Numbered from the stretch's first letter, positions 25,255 through 35,800 are shown. The stretch is DNA of 48,333 nucleotides from Candidatus Chloroploca asiatica (GCF_002532075.1 NZ_LYXE01000102.1:1-48333); one strand, 5' to 3'. A program made the numbers and translations. Notes: generated by a model from the letters alone, not told the origin.

Positions 25255-25818
25255 ATGCAACCATCATCACTTCCACAACCCTCACCCGTACGCCGCGTCG
25301 TCTTCTTTGGCGACTCGCGGGCGGACTGGTGGCTTACACCGAACCTGGACGGTTTACGTTTTCTCAACGCCGGGGTGCCGGGCGGCAGTGCGACCTACCT
25401 GGCGCGCCATTTCACCCGCATGGTCGAGCCATTGCACCCCGATGTGATCGTGCTGCAGCTTGGCGTCAACGATCTCGCAGGTGGATCGCCGGGCCTCGCC
25501 ACGCAACACGCCGTGTTTGCCGCGATCGCAACGGTCACCACCGAGGCACGGCGCATCGCTGCGCCGGTCGTTCTCACCACGATCTTCCCGTTGGCCCGCG
25601 GGCCATGGGCCAGTTCGCAGGTTCAGGCCGCGATTCTGGCCGTCAATGCGCGGCTGCCAACCCTGGTAACCGACGGCGTGCAACTGCTCGACAGCGCCGC
25701 CGTGCTCTGCGGGCCAGACGGTTTTGTCTCCAGCCGTTATGCCGACGACGAACTGCACCTGAGTGCCGCAGGCTATGCGATGCTCAACGAGGCGCTGTTG
25801 CGGTTGATCCGGGGGTGA
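25255..25818 (+). CDS. SGNH/GDSL-type hydrolase
   Basis: A 187-residue esterase-fold protein: block I FFGDSRADW (Ser21 nucleophile), a glycine in NAGVPGGSA for block II, block III LGVNDL (Asn), and block V DDELHLSAAGYAML (Asp-x-x-His). It hydrolyses an ester, for example of an acyl or acetyl group on a carbohydrate or lipid; the substrate cannot be read. A putative TATAAC -10 with extended TG lies at 25246-25251, too close to the ATG at 25255, so the annotated start, the promoter, or both are uncertain. The frame stays open 54 bases upstream into the repeat tail. Confidence 0.82.
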   Translation: MQPSSLPQPSPVRRVVFFGDSRADWWLTPNLDGLRFLNAGVPGGSATYLARHFTRMVEPLHPDVIVLQLGVNDLAGGSPGLATQHAVFAAIATVTTEARRIAAPVVLTTIFPLARGPWASSQVQAAILAVNARLPTLVTDGVQLLDSAAVLCGPDGFVSSRYADDELHLSAAGYAMLNEALLRLIRG

Positions 25819-25828
25819 GTGAATAGGG

Positions 25829-25869
25829 AACGGGGGCGTGGGGGAACTTGGTTCCCCCACGCCCCCGTT
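25829..25869. terminator. hairpin terminator, 19-bp perfect stem
   Basis: Arms 25829-25847 (AACGGGGGCGTGGGGGAAC) and 25851-25869, loop TTG, followed by TT. It closes the SGNH hydrolase transcript. Confidence 0.9.
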
Positions 25870-25951
25870 TTCCTTCGTGGTGGTGCGCCTGCCGGCGCAT
25901 CGTGTGCTGATGCAACATCCCGGTATCGTCACTGCGCGCACCAGATGGCGA

Positions 25952-25960
25952 TGGTATAAT
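25952..25960 (+). promoter_or_regulatory. extended -10 promoter of gnd-zwf-opcA
   Basis: TGG followed by a consensus TATAAT (25955-25960). The -35 region is poor, as common for extended -10 promoters. The transcript would start near 25967, 31 bases before the gnd ATG. Confidence 0.6.
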
Positions 25961-25997
25961 AATCCCTAAGCACCAAACAGAATATGGAGAGACTGCA

Positions 25998-26903
25998 ATG
26001 GAGATTGGATTGATCGGCCTGGGCCGTATGGGGGCCAATATGGCGATCCGCCTGCTTCAGGGTGGGCATCGTGTGGTTGTCTATAATCGGACCGTGGCGA
26101 AGGCTGAAGAGCTTGCGGCTGAACACGGCGCAATTGCGGCGACAACGCTTGAAGAATTGGTCGAAGCCCTTCCTTCGCCGCGGATTGTCTGGTTGATGTT
26201 GCCCGCAGGCGAGGCGACCGATGAGCATCTTGCCCAAGTGACGCCCTTGCTGAGTCCTGGTGATATTGTGATCGATGGGGCCAACAATAATTATAAAGTG
26301 AGCATTGCGCACGGTGAGCAACTTGCCGCGCAGGGCCTGCGTTTTATGGATGCCGGGGTCTCGGGTGGGATCTGGGGGCTTCAGGTTGGTTACTGCACCA
26401 TGGTGGGTGGCGATCCTGACACTTTTGCCTATGTCGAGCCGATCTTGCAGACGCTGGCTCCGCCCGAGGGCTATCTGCTCTGCGGGCCGGTGGGCGCGGG
26501 GCACTTCGTCAAGATGATCCACAATGGCATCGAATATGGGATGATGCAAGCCTACGCTGAGGGTTTTGAGATCTTGGAGAAGTCGCGCTACGAGTTTGAT
26601 CTGCAAAAGATCAGCCATCTCTGGAACCAGGGGAGTGTGGTGCGGTCGTGGTTGCTTGAATTGGCCGAGCGGGCGTTTGCCGATGATGCGGATCTTAGCA
26701 AGATCCGGGGGTATGTGCAGGATAGTGGCGAAGGTCGCTGGACGGTGCAAGAGGCGATTGATCTTGATGTGCCTGCGCCAATCATTACGCTCTCGCTGCA
26801 GACCCGCTTCCGGTCACGGCAGGACGACAGCTTTAGTGCGAAGGTGCTGGCGGCCCTCCGCAATCAGTTTGGTGGTCACGCGGTCAAGCAGGCAGATAGG
26901 TAA
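25998..26903 (+). CDS. gnd: 6-phosphogluconate dehydrogenase, decarboxylating (short type)
   Basis: A 301-residue enzyme oxidising 6-phosphogluconate to ribulose-5-phosphate and CO2. Dinucleotide fold GLIGLGRMGANMA (4-16), substrate loop DAGVSGGIWG (~117-126), and the catalytic helix KMIHNGIEYGMMQAYAEGF (~173-191). It is the short form (about 300 residues instead of 470), found with NAD-preferring Gnd of many bacteria and lacking the C-terminal tail domain. GGAGAG ribosome site at 25986-25991. It is followed by zwf after two bases, so both oxidative steps are made together. Confidence 0.94.
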   Translation: MEIGLIGLGRMGANMAIRLLQGGHRVVVYNRTVAKAEELAAEHGAIAATTLEELVEALPSPRIVWLMLPAGEATDEHLAQVTPLLSPGDIVIDGANNNYKVSIAHGEQLAAQGLRFMDAGVSGGIWGLQVGYCTMVGGDPDTFAYVEPILQTLAPPEGYLLCGPVGAGHFVKMIHNGIEYGMMQAYAEGFEILEKSRYEFDLQKISHLWNQGSVVRSWLLELAERAFADDADLSKIRGYVQDSGEGRWTVQEAIDLDVPAPIITLSLQTRFRSRQDDSFSAKVLAALRNQFGGHAVKQADR

Positions 26904-26905
26904 CC

Positions 26906-28438
26906 ATGTCAGATCTGCCCAATCCTTTGCGGCACGGGTTGCGTATTGGGCGTACCCCTGAACCATGTACGGTTGTGATCTTCGGAGCCAGTGGCGATTT
27001 GACGAGCCGCAAACTCGTGCCGGCACTCTATAACCTTGCCCGCGAGCGCCGGTTGCCAGGGGGCTTTTCGGTGGTGGGCTTTGCGCGTCGCCCCTGGGAT
27101 GATGCGCAGTTTCGCCAGGTGTTGCTCGATGGCGTCAATGCCAATTCGCGGAGTGGTGCGGTTGAAACCGAACTCTGGGCCAGTTTTGCCGAGGGCATCC
27201 ACTATCAGCCGGGGAGCTTTGATGATCCGTCCGCGTATGCGCGCCTGGCTGAACGCCTGGCTGAACTCGATCAGCGCCGCGGTACCGGTGGCAATCGCGT
27301 CTTTTACCTCGCGACGCCCCCCGAAGCCTATCCCGACATTATTCGTCAACTTGGCGCTCACGGGCTCAATCAGTCGCCGCATGGTGGCTGGACGCGCATC
27401 ATTATCGAGAAGCCCTTTGGCCGCGATCTCGCCAGTGCCCAGGCCCTCAATCAGCAGGTGCTCGCCGTCTTTGAGGAACCGCAGGTCTACCGAATTGATC
27501 ACTATTTAGGCAAAGAGACGGTGCAAAATATCATGGTTTTTCGTTTTGCCAATGGTATTTTCGAGCCGCTCTGGGATCGTCGTTCGGTGGATCATGTGCA
27601 GATTACGGTGGCCGAGAATCTGGGCGTTGAAGACCGGGGCGGCTACTATGACCATTCCGGGGCTTTGCGCGATATGATCCAGAACCATCTGATGCAACTG
27701 CTGGCGCTCGTCGCGATGGAGCCGCCGGTTTCGTATGATGCCGATGCCGTCCGCGACGAAAAGGTCAAGGTGTTACGGGCCATCCGGCGGATTAGGCCCG
27801 AAGAGGTGGCGACCTATACCGTGCGTGGTCAGTATGACGCCGGGAGCCTGAGCGGTCGTCCGTTGCCTGGCTATCGTGATGAGCGTGGCGTCGATCCGGC
27901 CTCGCAGACCGAGACCTATATCGGGCTGAAGCTTTTTGTCGAGAACTGGCGCTGGGCAGGCGTGCCTTTTTATTTGCGGAGTGGGAAAGCACTCCCGCGC
28001 CGGGTGAGCGAGATTGCGATTCAGTTCAAGACGGTGCCGACGATGCTCTTTGCCGAGACCCCGATGCACGATATCGAGCCAAATGTGCTGGCGATCAAGC
28101 TCCAGCCCGACGAAGGCATTACGCTCAAGTTTGGCTCGAAAGTACCGGGTCAGCCCCAGATTCGCCCGGTGACGATGGATTTCCGCTATGGCACCTCGTT
28201 TGGCGTGGCCTCACCCGAAGCATATGAGCGCCTGCTGCTCGATTGCATGCTTGGTGACAGCACGCTCTTTACGCGGCGCGACGAAGTTGAGGCGAGTTGG
28301 TCGCTGATCACGCCGATCCACCAGGGCTGGTTGGCGTCACCTGCGCAGCCCTTCCCCAATTACGAGGCCGGGAGCTGGGGACCAACCAGTGCCGACGAGT
28401 TCATGGCCCGTGATGGGCGTACCTGGCGGCGCTTGTGA
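26906..28438 (+). CDS. zwf: glucose-6-phosphate 1-dehydrogenase
   Basis: A 510-residue enzyme oxidising glucose-6-phosphate to 6-phosphogluconolactone. The nucleotide-binding motif is GASGDLTSRK (27-36), the active-site motif RIDHYLGKETVQN (~196-208, with the catalytic HYLGK). The dimer domain follows in the C-terminal half. It is two bases behind gnd and its activity is likely assisted by OpcA downstream. The order gnd-zwf-opcA without a lactonase gene is typical of phyla with OpcA. Confidence 0.97.
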   Translation: MSDLPNPLRHGLRIGRTPEPCTVVIFGASGDLTSRKLVPALYNLARERRLPGGFSVVGFARRPWDDAQFRQVLLDGVNANSRSGAVETELWASFAEGIHYQPGSFDDPSAYARLAERLAELDQRRGTGGNRVFYLATPPEAYPDIIRQLGAHGLNQSPHGGWTRIIIEKPFGRDLASAQALNQQVLAVFEEPQVYRIDHYLGKETVQNIMVFRFANGIFEPLWDRRSVDHVQITVAENLGVEDRGGYYDHSGALRDMIQNHLMQLLALVAMEPPVSYDADAVRDEKVKVLRAIRRIRPEEVATYTVRGQYDAGSLSGRPLPGYRDERGVDPASQTETYIGLKLFVENWRWAGVPFYLRSGKALPRRVSEIAIQFKTVPTMLFAETPMHDIEPNVLAIKLQPDEGITLKFGSKVPGQPQIRPVTMDFRYGTSFGVASPEAYERLLLDCMLGDSTLFTRRDEVEASWSLITPIHQGWLASPAQPFPNYEAGSWGPTSADEFMARDGRTWRRL

Positions 28439-28454
28439 ATGCTCAACGAGTTTC

Positions 28455-28512
28455 TGCCCTCTGGGAGCGAGCGCGTCCCGCCCTCGAACGCCCTCCGAGC
28501 GCGGGACTGAGG
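28455..28512. repeat. GGGAGCG-type palindromic repeat remnant
   Basis: CTCTGGGAGCGAGCGCGTCCC, a spacer and CCTCCGAGCGCGGGACT form a degenerate copy of the inverted repeat at 7291-7357. It lies between zwf and opcA. Confidence 0.55.
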
Positions 28513-28520
28513 TGTGACCA

Positions 28521-29693
28521 ATGACCAGTATGACTATGGTTGAGATCGGGGCCATCGAGCATGAATTGCGTCAACTCTGGAGCGAGAGCGCCGAGAAGGC
28601 GCCTGATGGCCAGGCGGTGATCCGTGCCCTGACGCTGAATCTGCTTGCCTGTACGCACGATGCCGAACACGCCGACCGCATGACCGACGCAATCCAGCAG
28701 TTGACGGCGAGCCATCCGAGTCGGGCAATCCTTGCCCTCTTGCAGCCGGATGCCCCTGAACCACGGCTAGACGGCTTTGTGCAAGCCAATTGCCTCTTGA
28801 GTAGGCGCGGGACGCCTCAGGTCTGTGGTGAACAGATTACGCTTGATGCGCGTGGCTCGGCGGTGCAGCAGGTCGTCTCGCTGATCCTAGCTTTGCTCGT
28901 CCCCGACCTGCCCGTTGTGCTCTGGATCAACAACCCTGACCCCTTTGCCGAGCCATTGCTCGCCCGTTTGCGCAGCGTCGTTGACCGGGTGATCGTCAAT
29001 TCGCAGGCCTTTGCGCAACCAACGAGTGCCTTTGTGCAGATGGCCGAGCTAGAGCGGGCCGTGTCATCGGGCGGGTTGGCCTTGCACACCTTTGCGATCA
29101 GTGATCTCACCTGGGCTTCGCTCACCCCGTGGCGCGAACTGACAGCCCAGTTTTTCGATACACGCCCCCTGTTACCACATTTGCGCCGGATCGATCATGT
29201 GACGATCACGTATCAAGTACCAAGCGGTGCAGACAACCCGGTCGCGGGATTATTACTGGCGGGATGGCTTGCGTCGTGTCTCGACTGGATGCCGTTAGAG
29301 GACGCCTTCAGTCTTGAACCAGATCTGATCCGCTTTTACCTACGTCGCCCGGCGGTTGGAGTGGGCACTGGTGCGATCCGCCTCGTCACGCTTGACCTAC
29401 GCCCAGTTGAGGCCGCAAGTGGGGCAACACCTGGCCTCCTTGCCCTGCATCTCGAAGCGCTCGATGGCGTCACCGCGAGTTTCCGCGTTGAACGCGCCGA
29501 GACCCCGGGGTATGCGCTGACCACAGCGACCATCGCTGGAATGGAGCCGATCAGTCGCCTCGCCCGCTGTGAAGAACCGAGCCTCGCCGACCTGCTCGCC
29601 GCCGAACTCCGCCTACGGCATCGCGATCAGACCTTCAGCGATGCGCTGCGAGTGGCCGGGCTGCTCGCTGCTCGTTTAAGGCGGGATATGTGA
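28521..29693 (+). CDS. opcA: glucose-6-phosphate dehydrogenase assembly protein OpcA
   Basis: A 390-residue OpcA-like protein, needed in cyanobacteria and actinobacteria for oligomerisation or redox activation of G6P dehydrogenase. Recognisable stretches are MTMVEIGAIEHELRQLW at the start, ALTLNLLA, SHPSRAILALL (~70-80), PDLPVVLWINNPDPF (~128-142) and RIDHVTITY (~225). Divergence is high, so the call depends strongly on its place after zwf. Its stop codon TGA is the first three bases of a GACGCAAAGGCGC repeat unit, suggesting repeat insertion trimmed or defined the C-terminus. Confidence 0.82.
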   Translation: MTSMTMVEIGAIEHELRQLWSESAEKAPDGQAVIRALTLNLLACTHDAEHADRMTDAIQQLTASHPSRAILALLQPDAPEPRLDGFVQANCLLSRRGTPQVCGEQITLDARGSAVQQVVSLILALLVPDLPVVLWINNPDPFAEPLLARLRSVVDRVIVNSQAFAQPTSAFVQMAELERAVSSGGLALHTFAISDLTWASLTPWRELTAQFFDTRPLLPHLRRIDHVTITYQVPSGADNPVAGLLLAGWLASCLDWMPLEDAFSLEPDLIRFYLRRPAVGVGTGAIRLVTLDLRPVEAASGATPGLLALHLEALDGVTASFRVERAETPGYALTTATIAGMEPISRLARCEEPSLADLLAAELRLRHRDQTFSDALRVAGLLAARLRRDM

Positions 29694-29765
29694 CGCAAAG
29701 GCGCAGCGGCGCGAAGATTTGATCGATCTGCCTGCGCCGCTTTGTGCTTTTGCGCCTTTGCGTCA
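29691..29765. terminator. bidirectional terminator made of inverted GACGCAAAGGCGC repeats
   Basis: TGACGCAAAGGCGCA (29691-29705) and its complement (29751-29765) enclose an inner stem AGCGGCGC..GCGCCGCT and a central GATCGATC-containing loop. It lies between the convergent ends of opcA and secA. Confidence 0.75.
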
Positions 29766-29784
29766 ACCTGAGTCAACCTTTGCC

Positions 29785-32736
29785 TTAACGCTTTTTCCCA
29801 CGAGGCACACTAGAGGGCACCTGCCGCCCGCGACGTACCTCGGCTTGGGCGCCGGCTGGCACGGCCTGCGGTTGGCTTGCCTGCGCAACGGCGGCATGGA
29901 CGGGCTCTGCTCCCTGGCTCTGCGCGGCGATCAGATGGACAAGCTCTTCTTCACGGCCTTCGTGGCAATGCTTGAATTTCTTGCCACTGCCACAGGGGCA
30001 GCGCTCGTTGCGCCCAATATTGGTGAGCTTGCGCTGGGGTTTGGCTGCCAGATTCTGCATCTCGCTGCTGCCGCCCGCCGCCCGCGCCGTGGCGAGGCGG
30101 TTCTTTTGCTCAAGCTCAAGCTGACGCAGGTAGCGTTCGTAGGCAAAGGACTGTGCAATAATCTGATAGACGATATCACGGGTGATATTGTCTTTCAGTT
30201 GATCGAACATCGCAAAGGACTGTTTGCGAAACTCGATCAACGGATCGCGCTGGGCAAACGCCTGCAACATAATGTTCTGGCGCAACTCGTCCATCGCGGT
30301 CAGATAATCGATCCACTGGCGGTCAATCGTGCCGAGCATCATCCGACGCTCGACAAAGCGGATTGTCTCGGCCCCCATCGCCTGTTCGCGCTCTTCATAG
30401 GCGGCCTCGAGTTGTTCAACGAGCCAGATCTCGATCTCATCACGGCTTTTTGTGCTGAGGGTTGCGGGGGTGATCGCCTCAGGCAGGGTCGGATTGATCT
30501 GACGATACTGGCGTAGCAGCGACTCGAGATCCCAACTTGCGGGCCCCTCATCGGGCAGATGCTCATCTACAAGAGCCGCGATCTCTTCGCCGATCATCTG
30601 CAGGATCTGGTCACGAACATCTTTGCCATCAAGGATATCGCGGCGATCCTGATAAATAATCTGGCGCTGCTTATTCATCACATCGTCGAACTCGACGGTA
30701 TGTTTACGCAGATCGAAGTTGTAGCCTTCGACGCGGGTCTGGGCGCTTTCGATTGTACGATCAAGCAGGCCAGCTTCAAGGGGCAGATCCTCATCAAGGA
30801 AGCGATTCATCAGGCCCTTGATGCGATCGACCGGCCCAAAGCGGCGCATCAGTTCATCTTCAAGGGACAGGAAGAAGCGTGATGAGCCAGGATCGCCCTG
30901 ACGACCAGCTCGACCACGAAGCTGGTTATCAATGCGGCGCGCCTCGTGGCGTTCGGTGCCGATAATATGCAGGCCACCAAGCTCACGCACCTGATCACCC
31001 TCGGTCGCCGTCAGCCGCTTAGCCTCTTCGGTCGCCACCTGAACCTGTTCAGGGGTCGCCTCTTCAAACGTGATCCCTTGTGCAGCCAGCAACTCTTCCA
31101 CCAGGCCATCGGGATTGCCACCAAGCAAAATGTCAGTCCCACGACCAGCCATATTGGTTGCCACGGTGACTGACCCCTTGCGTCCAGCCTGGGCGACAAT
31201 CGTCGCCTCTTTGGCGTGGAACTTGGCATTGAGCACGCTATGGTCAATGCCGCGTCGCTTGAGTAACTCACTCACCTTCTCTGAGGTCTCGACCGAGGTT
31301 GTACCAATCAGCACGGGACGGCCCAGTTCATTCAACTCGGCCACCTGACTGACCACGGCATTGAACTTGGCGGCTTCGCTGCGATAGATCTGATCGGGCA
31401 GATCATCGCGTACCGACGAACGATTCGTGGGGATGATCACCACCTCGAGATTATAGATCTTGGCGAACTCTTCGCGTTCGGTATAGGCCGTACCGGTCAT
31501 CCCGGCTAGCTTGCCATACATACGAAAATAGTTCTGAAAGGTGATCGTCGCCAGGGTGACATTTTCATTCTTGACGAGCACGCCCTCTTTCGCTTCAACG
31601 GCCTGATGCAGCCCATCAGACCAGCGGCGACCGGGCATCGAGCGACCGGTAAACTCATCAATAATGACAACCTCACCTTCAGAAGTGACCATATAATCAC
31701 GGTCACGTTGGAAGACAAACTGAGCTTTCAGCGCATTCTCGACAAAATGGGTCTTTTCAAAATGCAGCGGGTCATACAGGCTCTCGCCATCAGGGATTTT
31801 CAAGAGGCGTTCGACATTCTCAATGCCCTGTTCGGTGAGGGTAATGCTTTTGGTCCGTTCTTCGATGAAAAAGTCGCCATCGGGCTCCATGCCCTCTTCC
31901 TTGATCTGCTTGGGCGTCACGCTTGAACGACGTAAATTCTTGACTACGCTGGTCATCTGACGATAGAGATCGGAGGATTTCTGGGCCGGCCCCGAAATAA
32001 TGAGGGGCGTACGCGCTTCGTCAATCAGAATATTGTCAACTTCGTCAACAATGGCAAAATGCAACTCGCGCTGCACCATCTGTTCTTTTTCATACGCCAT
32101 GTTGTCGCGCAGGAAATCGAAGCCAAATTCGTTATTGGTTCCGTAGGTAATATCAGCCGCATACGCTTCACGCCGGGGCACAGGTCGCCAGTGAATGAGG
32201 CGCGTATCTTCGGCATTGGCATTGGGATCAACATACGTCGGGTCAAAGATCGCACTCTGATCGTGCGCAATGAACCCCACCTTGAGCCCGAGGAAATGAT
32301 AGATCGGACCCATCCAGCCTGCACCGACACGGGCCAGGTAGTCGTTGACCGTCACCAGATGGGATCCTTTGCCTTCGATGGCATTGAGATAGAGCGGCAG
32401 CGTCGCGACGAGCGTCTTGCCTTCACCGGTCTTCATCTCGGCAATTTTGCCATCGTGCAACACAATGCCACCGATCAACTGCACATCATAGTGGCGCAGG
32501 CCAATCGTCCGCCGGGCCGCCTCGCGCACCGTGGCAAACGCCTCGGGCAGGATCTCATCAAGCGTTTCGCCCTCGGCAAGACGCGCCTTGAACGCGGCCG
32601 TCTTGCCGGCCAGGGCCTCATCAGACAGCGCCTGATACTCAGGTTCAAGCTCATTTATCTCTTCAACCAGTGGTTGGAGCTCACGGATGGCTTTGTCGTT
32701 GGTATCACCAACGAGCTTTTTGAGCCACTTAAACAT
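29785..32736 (-). CDS. secA: preprotein translocase ATPase SecA
   Basis: A 983-residue SecA, the motor driving proteins through SecYEG. Nucleotide-binding motif MKTGEGKTL (101-109), DEAD-type region VDEVDNILIDEARTPLI, preprotein-crosslinking domain, second nucleotide domain with GRGTD and GRAGRQGDPGSSRF, then the C-terminal zinc motif CPCGSGKKFKHCH near ~911. A low-complexity tail of about 55 residues rich in Ala, Gln, Pro and ending in basic residues follows the zinc motif, beyond the usual SecA end. Ribosome site AAGGAG just upstream of the ATG at 32736. It is the last gene of a minus-strand row and has its own promoter. Confidence 0.98.
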   Translation of the reverse strand: MFKWLKKLVGDTNDKAIRELQPLVEEINELEPEYQALSDEALAGKTAAFKARLAEGETLDEILPEAFATVREAARRTIGLRHYDVQLIGGIVLHDGKIAEMKTGEGKTLVATLPLYLNAIEGKGSHLVTVNDYLARVGAGWMGPIYHFLGLKVGFIAHDQSAIFDPTYVDPNANAEDTRLIHWRPVPRREAYAADITYGTNNEFGFDFLRDNMAYEKEQMVQRELHFAIVDEVDNILIDEARTPLIISGPAQKSSDLYRQMTSVVKNLRRSSVTPKQIKEEGMEPDGDFFIEERTKSITLTEQGIENVERLLKIPDGESLYDPLHFEKTHFVENALKAQFVFQRDRDYMVTSEGEVVIIDEFTGRSMPGRRWSDGLHQAVEAKEGVLVKNENVTLATITFQNYFRMYGKLAGMTGTAYTEREEFAKIYNLEVVIIPTNRSSVRDDLPDQIYRSEAAKFNAVVSQVAELNELGRPVLIGTTSVETSEKVSELLKRRGIDHSVLNAKFHAKEATIVAQAGRKGSVTVATNMAGRGTDILLGGNPDGLVEELLAAQGITFEEATPEQVQVATEEAKRLTATEGDQVRELGGLHIIGTERHEARRIDNQLRGRAGRQGDPGSSRFFLSLEDELMRRFGPVDRIKGLMNRFLDEDLPLEAGLLDRTIESAQTRVEGYNFDLRKHTVEFDDVMNKQRQIIYQDRRDILDGKDVRDQILQMIGEEIAALVDEHLPDEGPASWDLESLLRQYRQINPTLPEAITPATLSTKSRDEIEIWLVEQLEAAYEEREQAMGAETIRFVERRMMLGTIDRQWIDYLTAMDELRQNIMLQAFAQRDPLIEFRKQSFAMFDQLKDNITRDIVYQIIAQSFAYERYLRQLELEQKNRLATARAAGGSSEMQNLAAKPQRKLTNIGRNERCPCGSGKKFKHCHEGREEELVHLIAAQSQGAEPVHAAVAQASQPQAVPAGAQAEVRRGRQVPSSVPRGKKR

Positions 32737-32782
32737 ACTTTCTCCTTGCTAGAGGGGCCAGAACCCCTGGCACTGTTACGCA

Positions 32783-32812
32783 TTATACCTGAGTAGCCGA
32801 GACCGGTGCAAG
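32783..32812 (-). promoter_or_regulatory. secA promoter
   Basis: On the minus strand TTGCAC (32812-32807), 18 bases, TATAAT (32788-32783). It lies in the 79-base gap between the sensor kinase stop codon and the secA start. Confidence 0.55.
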
Positions 32813-32815
32813 CGT

Positions 32816-35800
32816 TTACGCCACCATCGTGTGCAAAGCTCGGGCGAGTTCATCGGCGGTGAAGGGCTTCTGGAGGTAGCAAATCGCCTGGTCGGCCAGC
32901 GCTTGTTGGCGCAGAGCCGTGTCACTATAGCCAGACATATAGATGGTGCGGATGGTAGGGCAGAGTTTCTGGACGGCAACGCCGAGTTGAAACCCGTTCA
33001 GTTTGCCAGGCATCACGACATCGGTGAGGAGCAGGTCAATCGGGGTAGGATGGCTGCGAATGATTGCTAGCGCCGCCTCACCATCACTGGCTTCGAGCAC
33101 CACCATGTCCATGCGGGATAACAACTGGCGCGTCAATTCGCGCACATTCGCATCATCTTCAACGAGCAGAATGGTGCAGGGTTTGGTCTTGCGTGGCTGA
33201 GCCGTCGGATTGGGTGACGCCATGTGCGGTAGTTCTGCGGTGGCAACGACGGGAAGGTAGATCACAAATTGTGTTCCCTGACCGAGCTGGCTCGCAAACA
33301 AAATTTTGCCCCCACTCTGCCGGACAATCCCATGCACCGTTGCCAACCCCAAACCAGTCCCTTTGCCACGTGATTTAGTAGTAAAAAAAGGCTCAAAAAT
33401 ATGATCGCGAGTCTGCTCATCCATGCCCTGGCCGGTATCACGTACGGTCAACACCGCATAGGTGCCGGCCTCTACAGGGGCATACTCGGCTTCCATTGCG
33501 GGGGTAATCGCGCGTTGCGTGGTTGTCAGCGTAATCATGCCTCCATCGGGCATCGCATCGCGTGCATTGATCACCAGGTTCATCACGACCTGCGTCATCT
33601 GCCCGGGGTCAGCCCGTACCAGCGGAAGGTCAGGATCCAAGCTGATCTGAAGTTGGATCCGTTCACCGATCAAACTTCGCAAGAGTTGTTCGATATCAGT
33701 CAGAACTTCGTTGAGACTAATCGTTTCAGTCTGGAGCACCTGGCGACGGCTGAAGGCGAGCAACTGGCGGGTGAGCGTGGCGGCCCGTTCGCCTGACTGA
33801 CGGATCTGGGTGATCGAGGTGCGGAGATCCTCATCGTCAGGTGGGTCACTCAGGATAAGATCGGCCTCGCCCATAATGACCGTCAACAGATTATTGAAAT
33901 CGTGGGCTACCCCGCCGGCCAGTCGGCCCAGGGCCTCCATCTTCTGGCTTTCGCGCAGTTGTTCTTCGGCGCGCATCCGTTCACGCATATCGTGGGCAAT
34001 TGTTGAAATAAACTCGGTCTGCCCATCGGGGGTGCGATGCGCGAGAATCACCTGCTCAACGGGGATCTCGGTACCATCACGGGCATAGATGATCGACTCG
34101 CCTGACCAGATCCCCTCACGCATCACCGTGGGAATCGCCTCGGTACGCAGCCAGGTCAAACGTGAAGGTGGATAGAGGTCAACCACACGCATCGTAGCAA
34201 GATCTTCATTGGGCAAAATGCCGAGCACGTGACGCCCAGCGGTATTGAGGAAGAGAATTTCGCCATCCGGACGGGCCATGCCAACGAGGTCGTTGGTTGA
34301 TTCGATAATCGCGGCGAGCCGGGCATACGCGGCCTCGGCACGGCGGCGATCGGCCAGTTCACGCGAGACTTCTTCGTAGAGGCGGGCATGCTCCATCGCA
34401 ATCGCCGCCTGGGTCGCAAAGATGGCCACGAGGCGGGCATGTTCCACAGTGTAGAAACCGGGTTCGTACTTGTCGAGCGTGATGATGCCGAGTAAGCGAT
34501 CCCCCATCAGCATCGGCACCCCCATCCAGGCGCAGACAGGATTATTGATCGACGGATCGTCGTTGAAGTGCGGATAGCTCTGGATGGCATCATTGAGGAT
34601 CAACGGCGTGCGACTATGGGCAACTTGGGCGTTGGGGGTCGTTCCCGCTTGCAGGCTGAACCGTACGCCGATCAGAGTCTCGGCGTAGTCAAGGCCATAG
34701 CAGCCGATGATCATCGAGGTATCGCCCTGAATCGCTTGCACCGACGCACTATCATAGGGCACAACCTTGCGCAGTTCGCTAAAGATCAGCCCCAGCACCT
34801 CTTCGCGGTTGAGGCTCGCACTCAACATCTGCATCGCTGAGGCAAGGGCCTCGGCCTCGTGCCGACGTTGTTCCGCTGTCGTCAGGGCTGTCTGCAGGCG
34901 GCTCACCGTTTGATCGAGCGTCTGCCCAAGCGCGCGGATCTCGGCGGGGCCAGTCTGCGGAATAGGAATGGACAGATTGCCGGCTCCAATCTGCTCTGCG
35001 GCGGCTGCCAGGTGTTGGATGGGGCGAACAATGGTCATAGAGAGCAGATGGGCGGCACTCAGAGCCACAAGGATGCTGAGGCCGGTGATCAACCCGATAA
35101 CGAGATACGTTTCAGTGACCCCGCCGAGCAGTGTGTTGATCGGCTGCTCGTAGATCAGCGTCCATTGCAACAGACTCCGGCTTGATGGGGACACCCGGGC
35201 AAAGGTAAGCAACTTGCCCGGGGCATCAACTGGCTTAATCAGAATGCCCGCGCTTTGCCCAAGGATCGTCGCCGCACTTTCTGGATGGATCTGATCAAGC
35301 CGACGGACCTGTTCGGTTGAGGTTGTGAGCTGATTCTGCTCAAAGAGAAAGGTGCCATCGTATTCAACGACCGAAACCTCGATGTCTGGTGTCTCGGTAT
35401 GGAGGGTGGCAAACAAGGGCTCCAGCGGCATTTCGAGAACGAGAACCCCGATCGCGGCACCTGAGTCATCAAGATAGGTCGTCGCAAGATCAAGGCGGGG
35501 TGCCTCATTGGTGTCGAACGGGATCCGGGTCATCGTCAGCGGCAACCCGGGGTTGGCCTGCGCCTGGAGGAGAGTACGCTGAAAGCCCGGTGCATCTGCA
35601 CGGTTCCGGAGCTCGGAGACGGGCAGATAGGCCCCCTCAGCGGCCCGCACACAGACCTCTTCATTGCCCGCGACATCGAGCAGACAGAGACCCGTGTAGC
35701 GCCCCTGTGACTGGCGCAGGAACGTGGCAAAACTCTGGATGAGGGACTGAGGATTGTCGTGTTGCGCGACATACTGTTGCAACTCAGCCGACTTGAGCGC

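Noticed and set aside
29719-30516. 265-codon plus-strand frame opposite the end of secA.
   Set aside because: Antisense to the conserved SecA C-terminal domain and zinc motif.
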